A stretch of 64,000 nt of DNA from Azorinus chamasolen (GCA_963576725.1 OY755243.1:36183846-36247845), one strand, 5' to 3'. Positions 42,273 to 53,875 are shown, counted from the stretch's first letter. The notes: generated by a model not told the origin, from the letters alone. Made by a program: numbers and translations.

Positions 42273-42405
42273 CACCTTCCTTACTTACCTCCCTTCCTTC
42301 CTCTCTGCCTCCCTCCCCCTCCCTCCAGTCTGTCTCTCTCTCTCTTGCTCTATGCACATCATGTGTGTGCTTGTGCCAGTCTGAGAGAGAGAGAGAGAGA
42401 TATAT
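42273..42405. repeat. Pyrimidine-rich low complexity and (GA)n
   Basis: ccttccttacttacctccct, ccctccccctccctcc and tctctctctctc, then (ga)8 at 42384-42400. The reverse open frame through it is an artefact. Confidence 0.9.
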
Positions 42406-42532
42406 AAGGAGTAGTGAGATCAGGGTCTGCTCAGTTTCTTCAATGGCCAAATTTTCTTGTGCTCCTTTTTTGTCATTAAAAAAATTCAGTTAATTAGTAT
42501 CCATTTATGAGTCATTATTTCTTATATGATTA

Positions 42533-42751
42533 TTCAACCCATTGCTCCATGAACTCTCATGTCGGAAATAAGGACATCATGAATTGTTTTAATTGCACAA
42601 TGGACACATGAATTTTTGGTCATGGCAAAAACTGTAGAATCATATCTATATTATATAAGCAAATAGAGCGGACCATGATCAGACAGCTCCTACAGGAGTT
42701 GTCTGATCTGGGTCTACTCTGTTTGCAAAGGCTTATGTAATAAAGGGTTAA
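42533..42751. mobile_element. Family A TTAA MITE
   Basis: caacccattgctccatgaac, tggcaaaaactgtagaatc, a perfect-centred core gatcagacagctcctacagg / agttgtctgatctgggtcta, right end taataaagggttaa. Confidence 0.78.
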
Positions 42752-43001
42752 ACAAGTTTTTATTCAGCGACGGATATTTCACATATCGCCTGCAATAGTA
42801 TGTTAGGTCTGGATTGGACCAGTGCCAGTTGTAATTTAAAAATAGTGAACTATTGATACTGCTTAGTGTGCTATACAATGGTTCTTTATACTGTTGAAAA
42901 CAGTTCCATGTTTTTCACAAAAGTGTAATCATTTACCTCATAGTGAGTGACCTTTTGACGCCTTTGCAAGATCAGATTTGCAGAAATCATTTTACAGTCC
43001 C
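42752..43001. other. Unannotated
   Basis: Nothing recognised. Confidence 0.4.
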
Positions 43002-43459
43002 ATAACCCTTTCCTTCATGCAAATGCTTTTTCACACCTTTGCAAACATAGTACACCCAGATCAGATGGCTCCTGTAAGAGCCTTCTGATCAGGGTCTGCC
43101 CTGTTTGCTTATGAAAATGTCATAGATCTGACTCTACAGTTTCTATCAATGACATATATTAACCCATTACCTCATAGCCTATTTTTAGATCCAACCACTT
43201 TGAATAATTCTACCGAAAAGGAGCATTAACTAGAGAAAAGGATTTTTTTTTAGAATTTTGTAGTTTGAAACCATTGTGATAATTAGAGCATAAATTTTGC
43301 TCCTATAGGAGCAAATGTTCCATTTATCATAATGGTTTCACAAAGTGATTTTTACAGAGTCGTCAGAAGTCGTCAATATGGGGGAATGAGTTAATGTACC
43401 ATTATAAGATTTCATCAACCATTATTTCCTATATAAATATTCAATAGGGAAATGGTTAA
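43002..43459. mobile_element. Family A/C MITE hosting a family B insertion
   Basis: ataaccctttccttcatgca, core gatcagatggctcctgtaag / gccttctgatcagggtctgc, then after the insertion tgtaccattataagatttca and aatagggaaatggttaa. Confidence 0.78.
43159..43394. mobile_element. Family B TTAA MITE nested in A
   Basis: TTAA at both edges. cccattacctcatagcctat, agagcataaattttgctcct, ataggagcaaatgttccatt, tatgggggaatgagttaa. Confidence 0.88.
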
Positions 43460-43727
43460 GACTCTCATGGCTATAAAAAATTTCCTTGTTAATGTGACAG
43501 TATGAAACTTCAGTTAATTAATATTTATGAACTTGTATATTGCTACATATATATTCATAAGGGAAAGAGTTTTTGTCTTATTTATTTATCATTATCTGTA
43601 AAACTGTCATGTTCATTCATTCATAATAATTCTGTTTTGCCACATTTCTGTTATCAGATCTTACAAATTGGAATGGCCTAGACTTTCTTGTAGGTAATTT
43701 ATTTTGACAAATCAGCAGAAAGTTACT

Positions 43728-43977
43728 TTAACCCTTTCCCTCATAGAAACGTGTTTTCACGCATTTGCAAACAGAGTAGACCCAGATCAGATGGCTCCTA
43801 GAGGAGCCATCTGATCAGGGTCTACTCTGTTTGCTTATGGACTTTGATAGATATATTTCTTTACTTTCTAAAATGGCTACAATGTTCTACCTTCCATATT
43901 TCATTTTAACTATTGTGTCAATGAATATTTAGTAGGTATTAAAATTTGAAATAAACATAGAACAGGGAAAGGGTTAA
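43728..43977. mobile_element. Family C TTAA MITE, best reference copy
   Basis: 250 bp bounded by TTAA. Ends ccctttccctcatagaaacg and agaacagggaaaggg. The core gatcagatggctcctagagg, agccatctgatc is a perfect palindrome, flanked by gcaaacagagtagacccaga and gggtctactctgtttgc. Confidence 0.92.
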
Positions 43978-44369
43978 CATTGTTATGCAGTAGGTCTAGA
44001 TCTCTCTATATTGTTTTCGTATAATCGGACAACAATTGAGGACCAAGATCCGTTTTTGTATGCTGATTAGTGACTGAGCTGGGTGATTTTATTAGGTGTA
44101 CCGTAGTTCAATGGCCAATTTTACAACAGTTTAAAGGAATATAGACTTTTTATATGGTCACAATGTCCTTGAGGGATTATGGAAGTTGGCTTTGTACCAG
44201 AATTGTGGGACAAATCTGGTGAATGGAATTTCAACTATGTTGTCTTTAATTGGGTGTTAATTGGTTCTGTCAAAGCTTTATTTTACCAGCAAATTGATAT
44301 TTGATTTTTTGCAGTAATACAATTTTATGTGTATACAGACTGTTAGACTTCAACACTTACATTGTCATT
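43978..44369. other. Unannotated
   Basis: Nothing recognised. Confidence 0.4.
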
Positions 44370-44598
44370 TTAACCCATTCCTCCATAGGCTATGTTTAGA
44401 CCCAAACTCTTTAAATGAATCTACCCAAAAGGAGCATTTTCTAGGGAAAAGTAAAATTTTAGAATTTTGAAGTTTGAAACCATTGTGATAAATAGAGCAT
44501 TTGCTCCTATAGTAGCAAATGCTCTATTTATCACAATTGTTTCAAGAAGTGGTTATTACAGAGGCATAGAAAGGTGTATTTATGGAGTAAAGGTTTAA
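44370..44598. mobile_element. Family B TTAA MITE, complete
   Basis: TTAACCCATTCCTCCATAGG, perfect arms aaaccattgtgataaatag / ctatttatcacaattgttt, centre agcatttgctcctatagtag, right end tatggagtaaaggtttaa. Confidence 0.87.
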
Positions 44599-44790
44599 AC
44601 CTTTACTCCATAGATATGGACAGTTTTCCATAGAGAGACCTAGATCAGACTGCTCTACTATCTGATCAGTGTCTGCTCTGTTTGCTTATAGAATTATGTT
44701 AATCTGCTTGTACAGTCTACATTCCCTGCAATGACCAAAACTTCTGTGTTCATACACCATTATAAAATGTGTTTATTGTAGCCCTGGACT
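44595..44790. mobile_element. Family A MITE, right end lost
   Basis: tttaaacctttactccatag, gagacctagatcagactgct, ctgatcagtgtctgctctgt, gcaatgaccaaaacttctg. It ends before the next TTAA. Confidence 0.65.
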
Positions 44791-44796
44791 ATCACT

Positions 44797-45035
44797 TTAA
44801 CCAATTCCCCTCATAGACTAGTATTTTAGATCCAACATCTTTGAATAAATCTACTGAAAAGGAGCATTAACTACAGAAAAGGTTTTTTTTTAATTGTGTA
44901 GTTTTGAAACCATTGTGATAAATAGAGCATTTTGCTCCTTTGGAATGGAACAATAATGCTCTATATATCACCATGGTTTCATAAAGTGACTTTTACAGAG
45001 GCGTCGAAAGGCGTCAATATGAGGGAATGGATTAA
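44797..45035. mobile_element. Family B TTAA MITE
   Basis: TTAACCAATTCCCCTCATAG to tatgagggaatggattaa. The centre is ttttgctcctttggaatgga, an imperfect version of the core. The arms are otherwise intact. Confidence 0.85.
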
Positions 45036-45334
45036 AGACACCCATGTTTTCTCGTTTGGTGATCACTGTGGAGAGTTTCTTCTGTGGAGAGTTTCTTCTG
45101 TATCAATGTCGCCATCTTACACATTAATTTTGTGCTCTTAGTAATATACCTGTACAAACAAGGAACTAGTTGAAACCAACATACCTGTGGTTAGTTTTAT
45201 GTGCATGTATACTGTGTCAGACAACCGTTGAATGACCAATCTTTGCTGTCCTTGGTTCTATACCATACTTATACTAAATATGACAGATAATTCAGATATC
45301 CAATCGCCAGTCTTGAACAGTGTAAAACTAAGTA
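45036..45334. other. Unannotated
   Basis: gtggagagtttcttct is directly duplicated near 45068-45100. Nothing else. Confidence 0.4.
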
Positions 45335-45467
45335 CAGTAGAACCTGTCTCCAGCGACCATCAAAAAAGGTTTTTTTAAGTCTGTATGGCAGGGGGTAGAT
45401 TAATGTACAGGTTAAAAGTAATAGAGAAAGCTCCTATAGGAGCTTTCTCTATTACTTTTGCCCAGTA

Positions 45468-45709
45468 TTAACCCTTTCCCTCATATAAACGCTTTTTCAC
45501 ACATTTGCAATCAGAGTAGACCCAGATCAGACTCCTAGAGGAGCTGTCTGATCAGGGTCTGCTCTGTTTGCTAATGGAATTTGATAGATGTTTGTTTACT
45601 TTCTAAAATGGCTACAATGTTCCACCTTCCATATTTCATTGTAACTATTTTAACCATGCATATTCAGGTATTGAAATTTAAAATAAACATAGAACAGGGA
45701 AAGGGTTAA
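45468..45709. mobile_element. Family C MITE inserted in D (first)
   Basis: TTAA at 45468-45471 and 45706-45709 is the duplicated D target (tattaagcaacc). Ends ccctttccctcatataaacg and agaacagggaaaggg. Confidence 0.92.
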
Positions 45710-45756
45710 GCAACCAGCTTTTTAAGATTCTTGTGTCCAAATTAATATAAGGTCCC

Positions 45757-45991
45757 TTAACCCTTTCCCTGTTCTATGGTTAGTCAAAATTTTAATACCT
45801 ACTGAATATTCATGGACAAAATAGTTATAATGGAATATGGAAGGTGGAACATTGTAGCTATTTTAGAAAGTTAAAGAAACAGATCTTTGAAATTCTATAA
45901 GCAAACAGAGTAGACCCTGATCAGAGCCGTCTGATCTGGGTCTACTGTTTGCAAATGCATGAAAACACATTTACATGAGGGAAAGGGTTAA
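45757..45991. mobile_element. Family C MITE inserted in D (second, opposite orientation)
   Basis: TTAACCCTTTCCCTGTTCTA to catgagggaaagggttaa. The core has gcaaacagagtagaccctga / atctgggtctactgtttgc, with the central ctcct/aggag dyad deleted. Confidence 0.9.
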
Positions 45992-46165
45992 CCCATTACC
46001 TCATAGCCTATTTTTAGATACAATCTCTTTGAATAAATTGACCGAAAAGGAGCATTAACTAAAGAAAAGGAAACCATTGTGATAAATATTTATCACAATG
46101 GTTCCGTTTCACAAAGTGACTTTTACAGAGTCGTCAAAAGTCGTCAATATGAGGGAATGGGTTAC
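45988..46165. mobile_element. Family B MITE inserted in D (third), core deleted
   Basis: TTAACCCATTACCTCATAGC, then aaaccattgtgataaatatt directly meets tatcacaatggtt, so the central gctcct/aggagc block is missing. The right TTAA has mutated to TTAC (46162-46165). Confidence 0.85.
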
Positions 46166-46179
46166 GACAGATTCTACTG

Positions 46180-46872
46180 TATATTCAATTTGGCTCCAGC
46201 TTGATAATTGTTATACCACACTGCATCTGATCTTGCATACAGTAGCAACTATTGTAGACCCAGTTTGCATGGTTCCTTCAGGATATGGGTCTGCACTCTT
46301 TGTCTGGGTATGTCTGGCTGAATACATAGAGTAATAATTGGGGTATTCTGTTTGTAACTCTACCAATGTATATGATTTTGTGGCAAACTTAGGTCAAACA
46401 TACATCTTTTGTTGATTAAATATGATTGGTGGAGAACAACCCGTAATACATGTAATATGTATTTCATTGACTAATTTTAACAATCATATCTCATAATTAC
46501 ATGCTTTTGCAAACAGAGTAGACCTAGAGCAGACAGCTTAGGTGGGACTCAACTGATCAAGGTATGGAATAATATTGATCTGATTATACAGCTTCTATCT
46601 TTTGTTCTCTAGTCATAAAAAATTAATATTCATGATGTTAGGAGCAGACTGGTCATGGTCATATTAGATTCTGAGTTCTGACATAGCCAAAAATTCCCTT
46701 GTTCATAATGACATTATTTTTTTTTTTATCTAATTTACCCGTTACTTTAACACCATAAAATTTTCATGCCTTTCCAAACAAAGTAGACCCAGATCAGATG
46801 TCTCCTGAATGACATAACAACAATTAGCTTTTTGGCGTTTGCACACTAGTGGGGGAAACCCTGATTACTTAT
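46180..46872. other. Mostly unannotated; two degraded A cores
   Basis: gcaaacagagtagacctaga near 46509 and caaacaaagtagacccagat near 46776 are left arms of A cores with little else preserved. Confidence 0.45.
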
Positions 46873-46943
46873 TGCAAACAGTTTGGATCCAGATGAGACA
46901 CAGAATACTACGGTGTCTCATCAGGATCCAAGCTATTTGACAC
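46873..46943. repeat. Family I palindrome
   Basis: gcaaacagtttggatccaga, tgagacacag / ctgtgtctcatcaggatcca-type arms (tactacggtgtctcatcagg), then agctatttgac. Confidence 0.75.
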
Positions 46944-48026
46944 TTAGACCGTATCTGCGCAAAGAAATAAGAGAAATTTTATGTAAAATTTAAGCAGACG
47001 ACAATAATTTGTTACAGACGAAAAAATACTTAGCACTCAAAGAGTTTACATTTGACATCAAAATTCACAATACTTGGAAGAAAGTTTTTACCAAACATTT
47101 GGTGTGTTTGTTTAAGACAACACTCATGGTTCTGGACTCATTATTTTATGATAATCACTGATCTGGTTTTACTGCAAGTTTAAGTATTTCTGGCATTGTT
47201 ACTAAGGGTTAAGGTATTAGCTTATACAGTCATGCACTGACAGGATACACCCTATTTCAGTCTGAATGTTTTCTCATGATCCACATCATATTCATGGTTT
47301 TCATTTGAGTTTGGAAATATACCAAGTTAGTTTGTTGCTATGAATACATGGGAACCAGTTCAAATTCTAAATGTTGAAAATTTCTCATCAGAAAATCAAT
47401 AGCTGACAAACCAGCCCGCTGTTACAACCTAGCTGTTTCTCAGTTGTGCAACACTCATTCACTATATTTAGATCTTATAGTGAAGCGTAGCCGGAACTAC
47501 TTTAAGGCGGAGTTAGCCGGTGACCTGCTGATTAGCATAATTTTGATTGACATGTAGCGGGGAAAGGTGAACTTTACTGAGTTCTTTATATAACAATAGT
47601 AGCACGGGAGTAGTACACAGTCTGGCCTATATCTAGAACAAACTATACTGTACAAAATAAGCTAGGATTAAGCTAAGTAGGGCAGTTTTTTTCTGGTTCG
47701 TTTTTTGTTCTGGATGAATGTCAAAATGTTGTAATTTCATGAAGTTGGATGTTGAAGTATTAGCTTTAATCTGTAGCACAACTGAAAAAGCAGTATTGGT
47801 TGTGAAAATTCAGAAAACAGAAATCCTGACTCTGCTTGAGCTGTGTTCCATTTCTTTCATATCAGTTGGAGGAAGACACACTTAGGCTTTGCATGCTAAG
47901 TCGCCATTGTCTGACAGACTATCATTTACTGAACCATTTACCTGGAACAAGCACTTTTTCACACCTTTACATACTAGACCCAGATCAGATGTCTTCTGTA
48001 GGAGCCTGCTCTGTTTGCTTCTGAAA
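46944..48026. other. Unannotated; A-type core at 47940-48020
   Basis: ttcacacctttacatactag, cccagatcagatgtcttctg and tgctctgtttgcttctg near the end are a shortened A core. The rest shows nothing. Confidence 0.45.
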
Positions 48027-48284
48027 TTAACCCTTTCCATGTTCTGTATTTATTCCAAATTTCAATACCTGCTGAAAAGTAATGGACAAAATAGTTATAC
48101 ATGTAATGAAATATAGAACATTGTAGTCTATTTAGGAATTAAAGAAACTGATCTATAAAGTATAAATTCCATAAGCAAACAGAGCAGACCCTGATAAAGC
48201 GGCTACTATAGGAGCAGTCTGATCTGGGTCTACTCTGTTTGCTATTAATGCATGAAAACACGTCTATATGAAGGAGAGGGTTAA
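48027..48284. mobile_element. Family C TTAA MITE, complete
   Basis: TTAACCCTTTCCATGTTCTG, core gcaaacagagcagaccctga / agtctgatctgggtctactc, with ggctactataggagca, right end aaggagagggttaa. Confidence 0.85.
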
Positions 48285-49014
48285 ATATTCATCAGTGTAG
48301 TGGTTAACCCTTAAAGTGTGGGAACCATGTATACAAGACATTTGCAAACACTGTAGACTAGGATCAAAGGGCTTTGTTACTAAACATTCAGTCGATAGAG
48401 GTGGGACTGTACATTTCTGATTGATTTGTGGTGATCATGTTTCTGTACAGACATGCTAAACATGCCCATATATTTTTATGCTGTACCTTTAACTTAACTC
48501 TTTGTGCTAAAATTGTCTTCTAAAATGGATGTCTGCAATAATTTTCAGGGTTTTTTTCTTCATTTTTATTTTTGGTGTCTCATTGATCCAAACTGCTTAT
48601 TACAAGTTTGGTGCTAGCCAAAAGATTTAATGTTCTTATATAAATGTCTGTACATTTACAGGTTAGCCAATTTAGACAGAGGGAATGTTGTTGGTTTTTT
48701 TCTACTGAAAGGGATTTTTATGCTCTCCGCCTAATCCTTAACATGCTGAGTAATTAAACGACTCCTCCTCTCTCTCACTCTTGATAATAATTAAACAAAA
48801 TATTAATCCCTGAAGACGATTTTTATGACAAACAGTGCATACCCTGATCAAAGGGATCCTTCAAGATCTCTTACATCTAGGTCTACACTGTTAGCAAATG
48901 TTTTATATTCAATTCTCGCAATTCAAGGTTTAAATATAAGAGACATTTACATTTTATCGATATCAGTCTATCTGTCCGTCCGTCCATCCATGTCCTAAGA
49001 ATACATTTCTAGTT
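48285..49014. other. Unannotated; degraded core at 48829-48902
   Basis: tgacaaacagtgcataccct and acatctaggtctacactgtt are core arms. A ctatctgtccgtccgtccat run lies near 48968. Confidence 0.45.
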
Positions 49015-49260
49015 GAACCCTTTACTCCATAGGTACACCTTTTATGCAAACACTGTTACAGTGTAGACCCAGATCAGACAGCGGCTATAATGGCCATCTG
49101 ATCAGGATGTGCTCTGTTTGCTTATGAAGTATAGGTCGGATAATTTACAATTTCTGCCTTGGCCAAAATTTCCTATGCTCATAACAAGTCATGTACCATT
49201 ATAAAACTGGGGTATTAAATATTCATGATGTCATTATTTTTTACAAGACTACATGATCAC
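49015..49260. mobile_element. Family A MITE, ends worn
   Basis: gaaccctttactccataggt, gtagacccagatcagacagc, ggccatctgatcaggatgtg, gccttggccaaaatttcct, gatgtcattattttttacaa. Confidence 0.72.
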
Positions 49261-49318
49261 TGCAGACTCGGAAGAAAAGGGCTCCTATCATCCTTTGCAC
49301 AGTGAGTGATCTGGATCT

Positions 49319-49681
49319 CAGGGTTCTGGCGAGGATTGAAAATATTTGAGACATGTGTCCCATTGACAGTTAAAAAGTAGGGACATTTTCAAAATCTGTG
49401 AGACACCGACAAGTGTGAAAATATTTTTTCAGCTATTATTCATTATGAAAATGCTATGTTTATGAATCTGTGGATCTATGACTGATTTCCTTAATATGTA
49501 AATATTTTCTCTGATCATATTCTCAATTTGATTTGTTCTAAATCTGACCTGCTTACTTTGGACTATTCTGGTTAAGAACTGACATTTTTGAGACATTTGT
49601 CCCAATGACAGTAAAAAAATGGGGACATTTCTCATTTTGATGGGGAAAATGTCCCAATTTTTGGCCCTCGCAAGAACCCTG
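49319..49681. mobile_element. CAGGG-ended MITE with 6-bp target duplication
   Basis: Ends CAGGGTTCTGGCGAGG and, reverse-complemented, CAGGGTTCTTGCGAGGGCC. GGATCT lies on both sides (49313-49318, 49682-49687). Internal gagacatgtgtcccattgac / gagacatttgtcccaatgac are direct repeats. hAT-like by its ends. Confidence 0.8.
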
Positions 49682-49915
49682 GGATCTACAGTGGCTCCAG
49701 ATCTGTATTAGAATACTAATTTTAGTCACCTGAAGAGTTGAAGTTTTAAGAGTACTTTGAATTTCTTTATTGAAAAAAAGAGTGCTTTCAACTACTTTAT
49801 TGAACCCCTGTCCTGCTATAAAAATGATGTTCACTTCAACTCTGGTTGTTGCAATTTTGCATACTTTCTATTCATTTCCACTTTTGAGAAACCACTAACC
49901 AGGTGTCAAACAGGT
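49682..49915. other. Unannotated
   Basis: gagtactttgaatttctttattgaa and gagtgctttcaactactttattgaa-type words form a short imperfect direct repeat near 49750-49804. Confidence 0.4.
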
Positions 49916-49972
49916 TGGATCCAGATGAGATGCCAAGTTGCTCCACTTCTAATCTGGATCCAGGCTGATTGC
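49916..49972. repeat. Family I palindrome
   Basis: tcaaacaggttggatccaga and atctggatccaggctgattg are inverted arms. Confidence 0.65.
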
Positions 49973-50036
49973 AAATGTCAGGTCACAATGATCAGGATTA
50001 ATGTAAATATTAACAGTGTACTTGATTCAGTATTTC

Positions 50037-50220
50037 AATCTTTCCTTCATATAAATGCCTTTTCACACATTTGCAAACAGAGTAGACTCGGATCAGACAG
50101 CTCCTATAGGAGCTGTCTGATCAGAGTCTGCTCTGTTTGTTTATGTATCATAAAAAATCAGCTAATAAATATTCATAATGCCGTTACTCCTTACATGAAT
50201 ATTGAACAGGGAAAGGGTAA
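50037..50220. mobile_element. A/C-type MITE with perfect core
   Basis: atctttccttcatataaatg, gatcagacagctcctatagg, agctgtctgatc (perfect palindrome), attcataatgccgttactcc and gaacagggaaagggtaaa. The left half is C-like and the right inner part A-like. Confidence 0.78.
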
Positions 50221-51813
50221 AGTAAATCTTTTCAATTTTTTGCCCAATTATTGTTGGTAAATGTTAATTTTTTCAGTGCATAAAATCCTCTTAGTTTAAG
50301 CTCTGCAGTCAGGGATAAAACTGATTGAATAGTGGATAAACTCTTCATGTAATCCTTCAACAGTTCAGCATTTTCGTCTGCAACATTGCCGTCTGCTTAA
50401 GTTTAGTTGGGTTGTTTGTAAGTTAACGAAAAAGTAGAATGACAATCCTGATGAAATATTGAAAAGCTCTTTGCCTTATCTGTATCCAAACTGTTTGTAA
50501 ATTATGTCTAAAATTTGCACAGAAACATAAGAATTCCTTACAATATGGGAAGTTCGGAACCGAGTTAAACAGCCTTTACAAACAACTAGACTGATCAGAG
50601 GGCTTCTGATAGATCAGGATCGGCACCACGTTTGCCATATTTTACAGTTTATGGAAAAGTTTTCCATACAGAATCAACATGAGATAGTCCAATGTCAAAT
50701 CAGGAAGAGTTCATTTGAAATGTCAACATTGTAAGGGTTACCTTACTTTCAATGTCCTTTCAAAAGCCACACAACTTCAATCAAAAGATCATGCACCATC
50801 TTGAACATTTTGCTGGTGTATTTTAATCTGAACATGATTGAATTGACTGCGAAGTTTATCGATTACATGCAGGGCTAATGAAAAGGGCTGCTCATACTTG
50901 TTGATCATTGCAGGCAACTGACGGGTATCTGTCTACAGTGTAACCTTGTGTCCTAAACAATAATTGTAGTCTTGCTTTAATAGACTTTTGAAATGTTTAA
51001 TTAGAATGTCAAACAGAGTTTATCCTAGTGAGATTCAGTGTCTCGGCTGGAAGTTTACAGAAAGTTTATAACAAATTAATCTATCACATGCTAAAGAGAA
51101 AACGCTGCTGTGAATCAGTTTGTAATCGTAGACTCTAATAACACAATGTCATAATAGGTTGTTTAAGATTATTTGAACAAAGATATATATCGCTAGTGAT
51201 ATGTAAATATTTCTGTATAGCAAACCATGAATGGACTTGTTGTTAAGTGATGTCACTTGACCTTAGGAGGTCAAATCACCAAATATTGTAATCAGTCCTT
51301 AACTTGCACGACATTATGAACGAATATGTGATGGCTTGTGCAAATGCTTTTGATCCAAATGAAATGCCAAGTACTTGTTTTGATTTTGATTGGAGGCATG
51401 GTCAATCAAACTATGGCCTTTGTACATAAAAACTAGCAAATGAAAACAATTGTTGTCAACATGTTAATAGACTTAAATTGTAAGTTAAAATGTTACTGGT
51501 TTTATAGTTACTGCTATTCACAGCACAGATAATCTTATGTATTCTGTATTCAGCCCCCCTTTCTATCGATCTGAATGTGAATTGATAATTTTTGTATGAG
51601 GTATCCTAGAAACAGCTAAATGCTAATCTATTCTTATCCTTACTGGGGTTTTATTGGTCTTTATCCTGTAGAAACAGTAGACTGCCTAAACTTGCCAATT
51701 TGAGTTAAATTGTCAAGCAGAAAGAATCCAGATCAATGTCAAATGTATACACTTGTCTTTACTTATTAATCCTTTCCCTGTTCAGATTTCATGTAAGAAA
51801 AGCGGGATAAGGG
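50221..51813. other. Unannotated; degraded cores only
   Basis: tatccaaactgtttgtaaat near 50483 (family I half) and tacaaacaactagactgatc ... atcaggatcggcaccacgtt near 50577-50632. No gene or complete element over 1.6 kb. Confidence 0.45.
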
Positions 51814-52044
51814 CTAACCCTTTCCTTCATGAATATTCATGTACGAAATAACAACGTCATGAATATTAATTAGATTAAAATGTGATAGTAAAACATGGAC
51901 AAATGAAGTTTTGGCCATAGCAGAAACTGTAGAATCAGATTTCTTAAGCAAACAGAGCAGACCCTGATCAGAGGGCTCCTATAGGAGCCATCTGATCTGG
52001 GTCTACTCTGTTTGCAAATGTGTATTTATGTTAATAAGGGTTAA
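51814..52044. mobile_element. Family A TTAA MITE
   Basis: ctaaccctttccttcatgaa, gccatagcagaaactgtaga, core gatcagagggctcctatagg / agccatctgatctgggtcta, right end gttaataagggttaa. Confidence 0.82.
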
Positions 52045-52351
52045 CCTTTATCCTGCTGATCCAGACAAAAAAATTAACGTCATTTGTCACTTGTAACGAG
52101 TAACTTGGTGTCTCATCAGGATCCAAACTGTTTAACAAGCAGTAGTTTCTGAAAAGCTTGAAAGAATCGCAAGTAAGAAAATCTTGCTTCATGTCGGAGC
52201 TTGAGTTGACAGTATTTATTTTGACAGGATGAGGTTGAAGAGAAAACTTCTGTCATTATGTAGTCAATCCAAAGTTATAAAATTTACATACATGTACCAC
52301 TGAATAATAAAACTTCATAGACAGTGCATAGAGCTGTTGATAATGAGAGTA
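52045..52351. other. Unannotated; family I half at 52108-52136
   Basis: ggtgtctcatcaggatccaa then actgtttaac; the left arm is absent. Confidence 0.45.
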
Positions 52352-52564
52352 CAGTAAAACCTCTCTAATGTGACCACTTAAAGAATAACCATAGCTGCAT
52401 TTATAAGCAGACTGATGGTTGCTTAATGCAGGACAAAAGTTATGCAGAAAGCTCCTATAGATAGGAGCTTTCTGCATAACTTTCATCCTGCATTAAGCTA
52501 CCACCTGCCTCTACCACCCAGAAGTATGCCCCTTTTTGGTGGTCACATTAGAGGGGGTTTACTG
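52352..52564. mobile_element. Family D MITE, complete
   Basis: CAGTAAAACCTCTCTAATG and, reverse-complemented, CAGTAAACCCCCTCTAATG, with TA on both sides. The core caaaagttatgcagaaagct and agctttctgcataacttt(c) is separated by cctatagatagg. Confidence 0.85.
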
Positions 52565-52588
52565 TATTTATGAAACCTGGGTAAAATA

Positions 52589-52697
52589 CAGTAGAACCTG
52601 CCTTAAGCGACCATCAAAAAGAGGTCTGATTATGGGTTTGTAAGGCAGGTGATAGCTTAATGCAGGTCAAAAGTAATGTGGAAAGCATGTTCTACTG
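52589..52697. mobile_element. Family D MITE, internally deleted (109 bp)
   Basis: CAGTAGAACCTGCCTTAAGC to gcatgttctactg with TA flanks. The sequence jumps from gtaatgtggaaagc straight to the right terminus, so the second half of the hairpin is gone. Confidence 0.8.
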
Positions 52698-52747
52698 TAT
52701 ATGTTTTGAAAAAGGCAAATTGTAGACATCATCCACAGGTACTTAAA

Positions 52748-53053
52748 TTAGCTCCAGTAGTATCTTCCAGTGGCACCTAAACTCCAGTGGTATCTTCCAC
52801 TGGCAATAACTGCAGTGGTATCTTCCACTGGCACCTAAGCTCTAGTGGTATCTTCCACTGACACTAGTTTCAGTGGTATCTTCCATCGGCACTAGCTCCA
52901 GTGGTATTTTCTACTTGCACTAGCTCCAGTTGTATTTTCTACTTGCACTAGCTCCAGTGGTATTTTCTACTTGCACTAGCTCCAGTGGTATCTTCCACTG
53001 GCAGTAACTTCACTGGTATCTTCCACTGGCACTAGCTTCGGTGGTATCTTCAG
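52748..53053. repeat. 29-30-bp minisatellite (cagtggtatcttccactggc)
   Basis: About ten units of agctccagtggtatcttcca plus ctggcacta, some with the variant attttctacttgcac. Each unit holds the dyad ccagtgg...ccactgg, so single strands can fold. Confidence 0.9.
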
Positions 53054-53160
53054 GGCTTTAGATAAAAGGTGTATGTAGGAAAGCAAAAAAATATATATTT
53101 TTATATTTCTATGCAAAACTCTATCTAGTTGCTACTCCTATGTGATTCTAGTGAAATTTG

Positions 53161-53380
53161 AACCCTTTACTCCATAAATTCGCCTTTCTATGCTTTGCAA
53201 ACAGAGATGGTTTCTGTAGGAACCGTCCGATCTGTGTCTGCTCTGTTTGCTTATGAATAATATACCAGTACAGCCTCTGGCCAAATATTTCTGTGTTCAT
53301 GTGCCATTATCACAATTAATTTACTTGATATTCATGATGTCATTATTTAGTACATTAATAGTCATGGAGTAAAGGGTAAA
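53161..53380. mobile_element. Family A MITE
   Basis: gaaccctttactccataaat, a shortened core (gcaaacagagatggtttctg / gaaccgtccgatctgtgtct), catggagtaaagggtaaa. Confidence 0.75.
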
Positions 53381-53477
53381 TAGACCAGTATGCATCATAT
53401 CTACATCTCTGCATCTTGTGTGAATGAGAAATATTTTATTTATGACAGAAGAAACATAAAATAAGATATTCTTAGAT

Positions 53478-53570
53478 GGATGGCATGTTATGCTCGTAGA
53501 ATGATGACATGTTATGATCGTAGAATGATGACATTATGATCGTAGAATGATGACATGTTATGATCGTATT
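53478..53570. repeat. 26-bp tandem repeat (tgatcgtagaatgatgacatg)
   Basis: Four units of atgttatgatcgtagaatga plus tgac; the third lacks a few bases. Confidence 0.85.
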
Positions 53571-53875
53571 TGCTATCAGTAGAATCCATGATGTATCAAT
53601 AGACTCCAGTTTGTAAGCTGTAATTTCCCTCATTTTGAATTGGTGAAAATGTTTCCAGCAGTGTAATCTTTGAGTTATTTGTGGACTTAGCTGACATGTT
53701 ACAAACAATTTGTGTGTGAAATTTGATAGGAACTAGATGTAATACTTATTCATCAGCTAGACCACAGAACACATGGTGACTGAGTGCACTTTCTGCCAGA
53801 CAGAGTTTTAGTCATCCCTTCTCAGGGAGGGCTATTGATAATATGTGTACTGATCGATCAAACTCTCTTATTTCT

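Larger units (their letters stand above)
45335..46179. mobile_element. Family D MITE carrying three nested TTAA MITEs
   Basis: D pieces: 45335-45471 (CAGTAGAACCTGTCTCCAGC to cccagtattaa, with core agaaagctcctataggagct), 45710-45760 (gcaaccagctttttaagatt ... aaggtccc) and 46166-46179 (gacagattctactg). TA flanks both outer ends. Deleting the three insertions restores a standard D copy. Confidence 0.9.

Noticed and set aside
42250..42450. Reverse open frame rich in R/E/G
   Set aside because: Translation of the ct/ga low-complexity tract.
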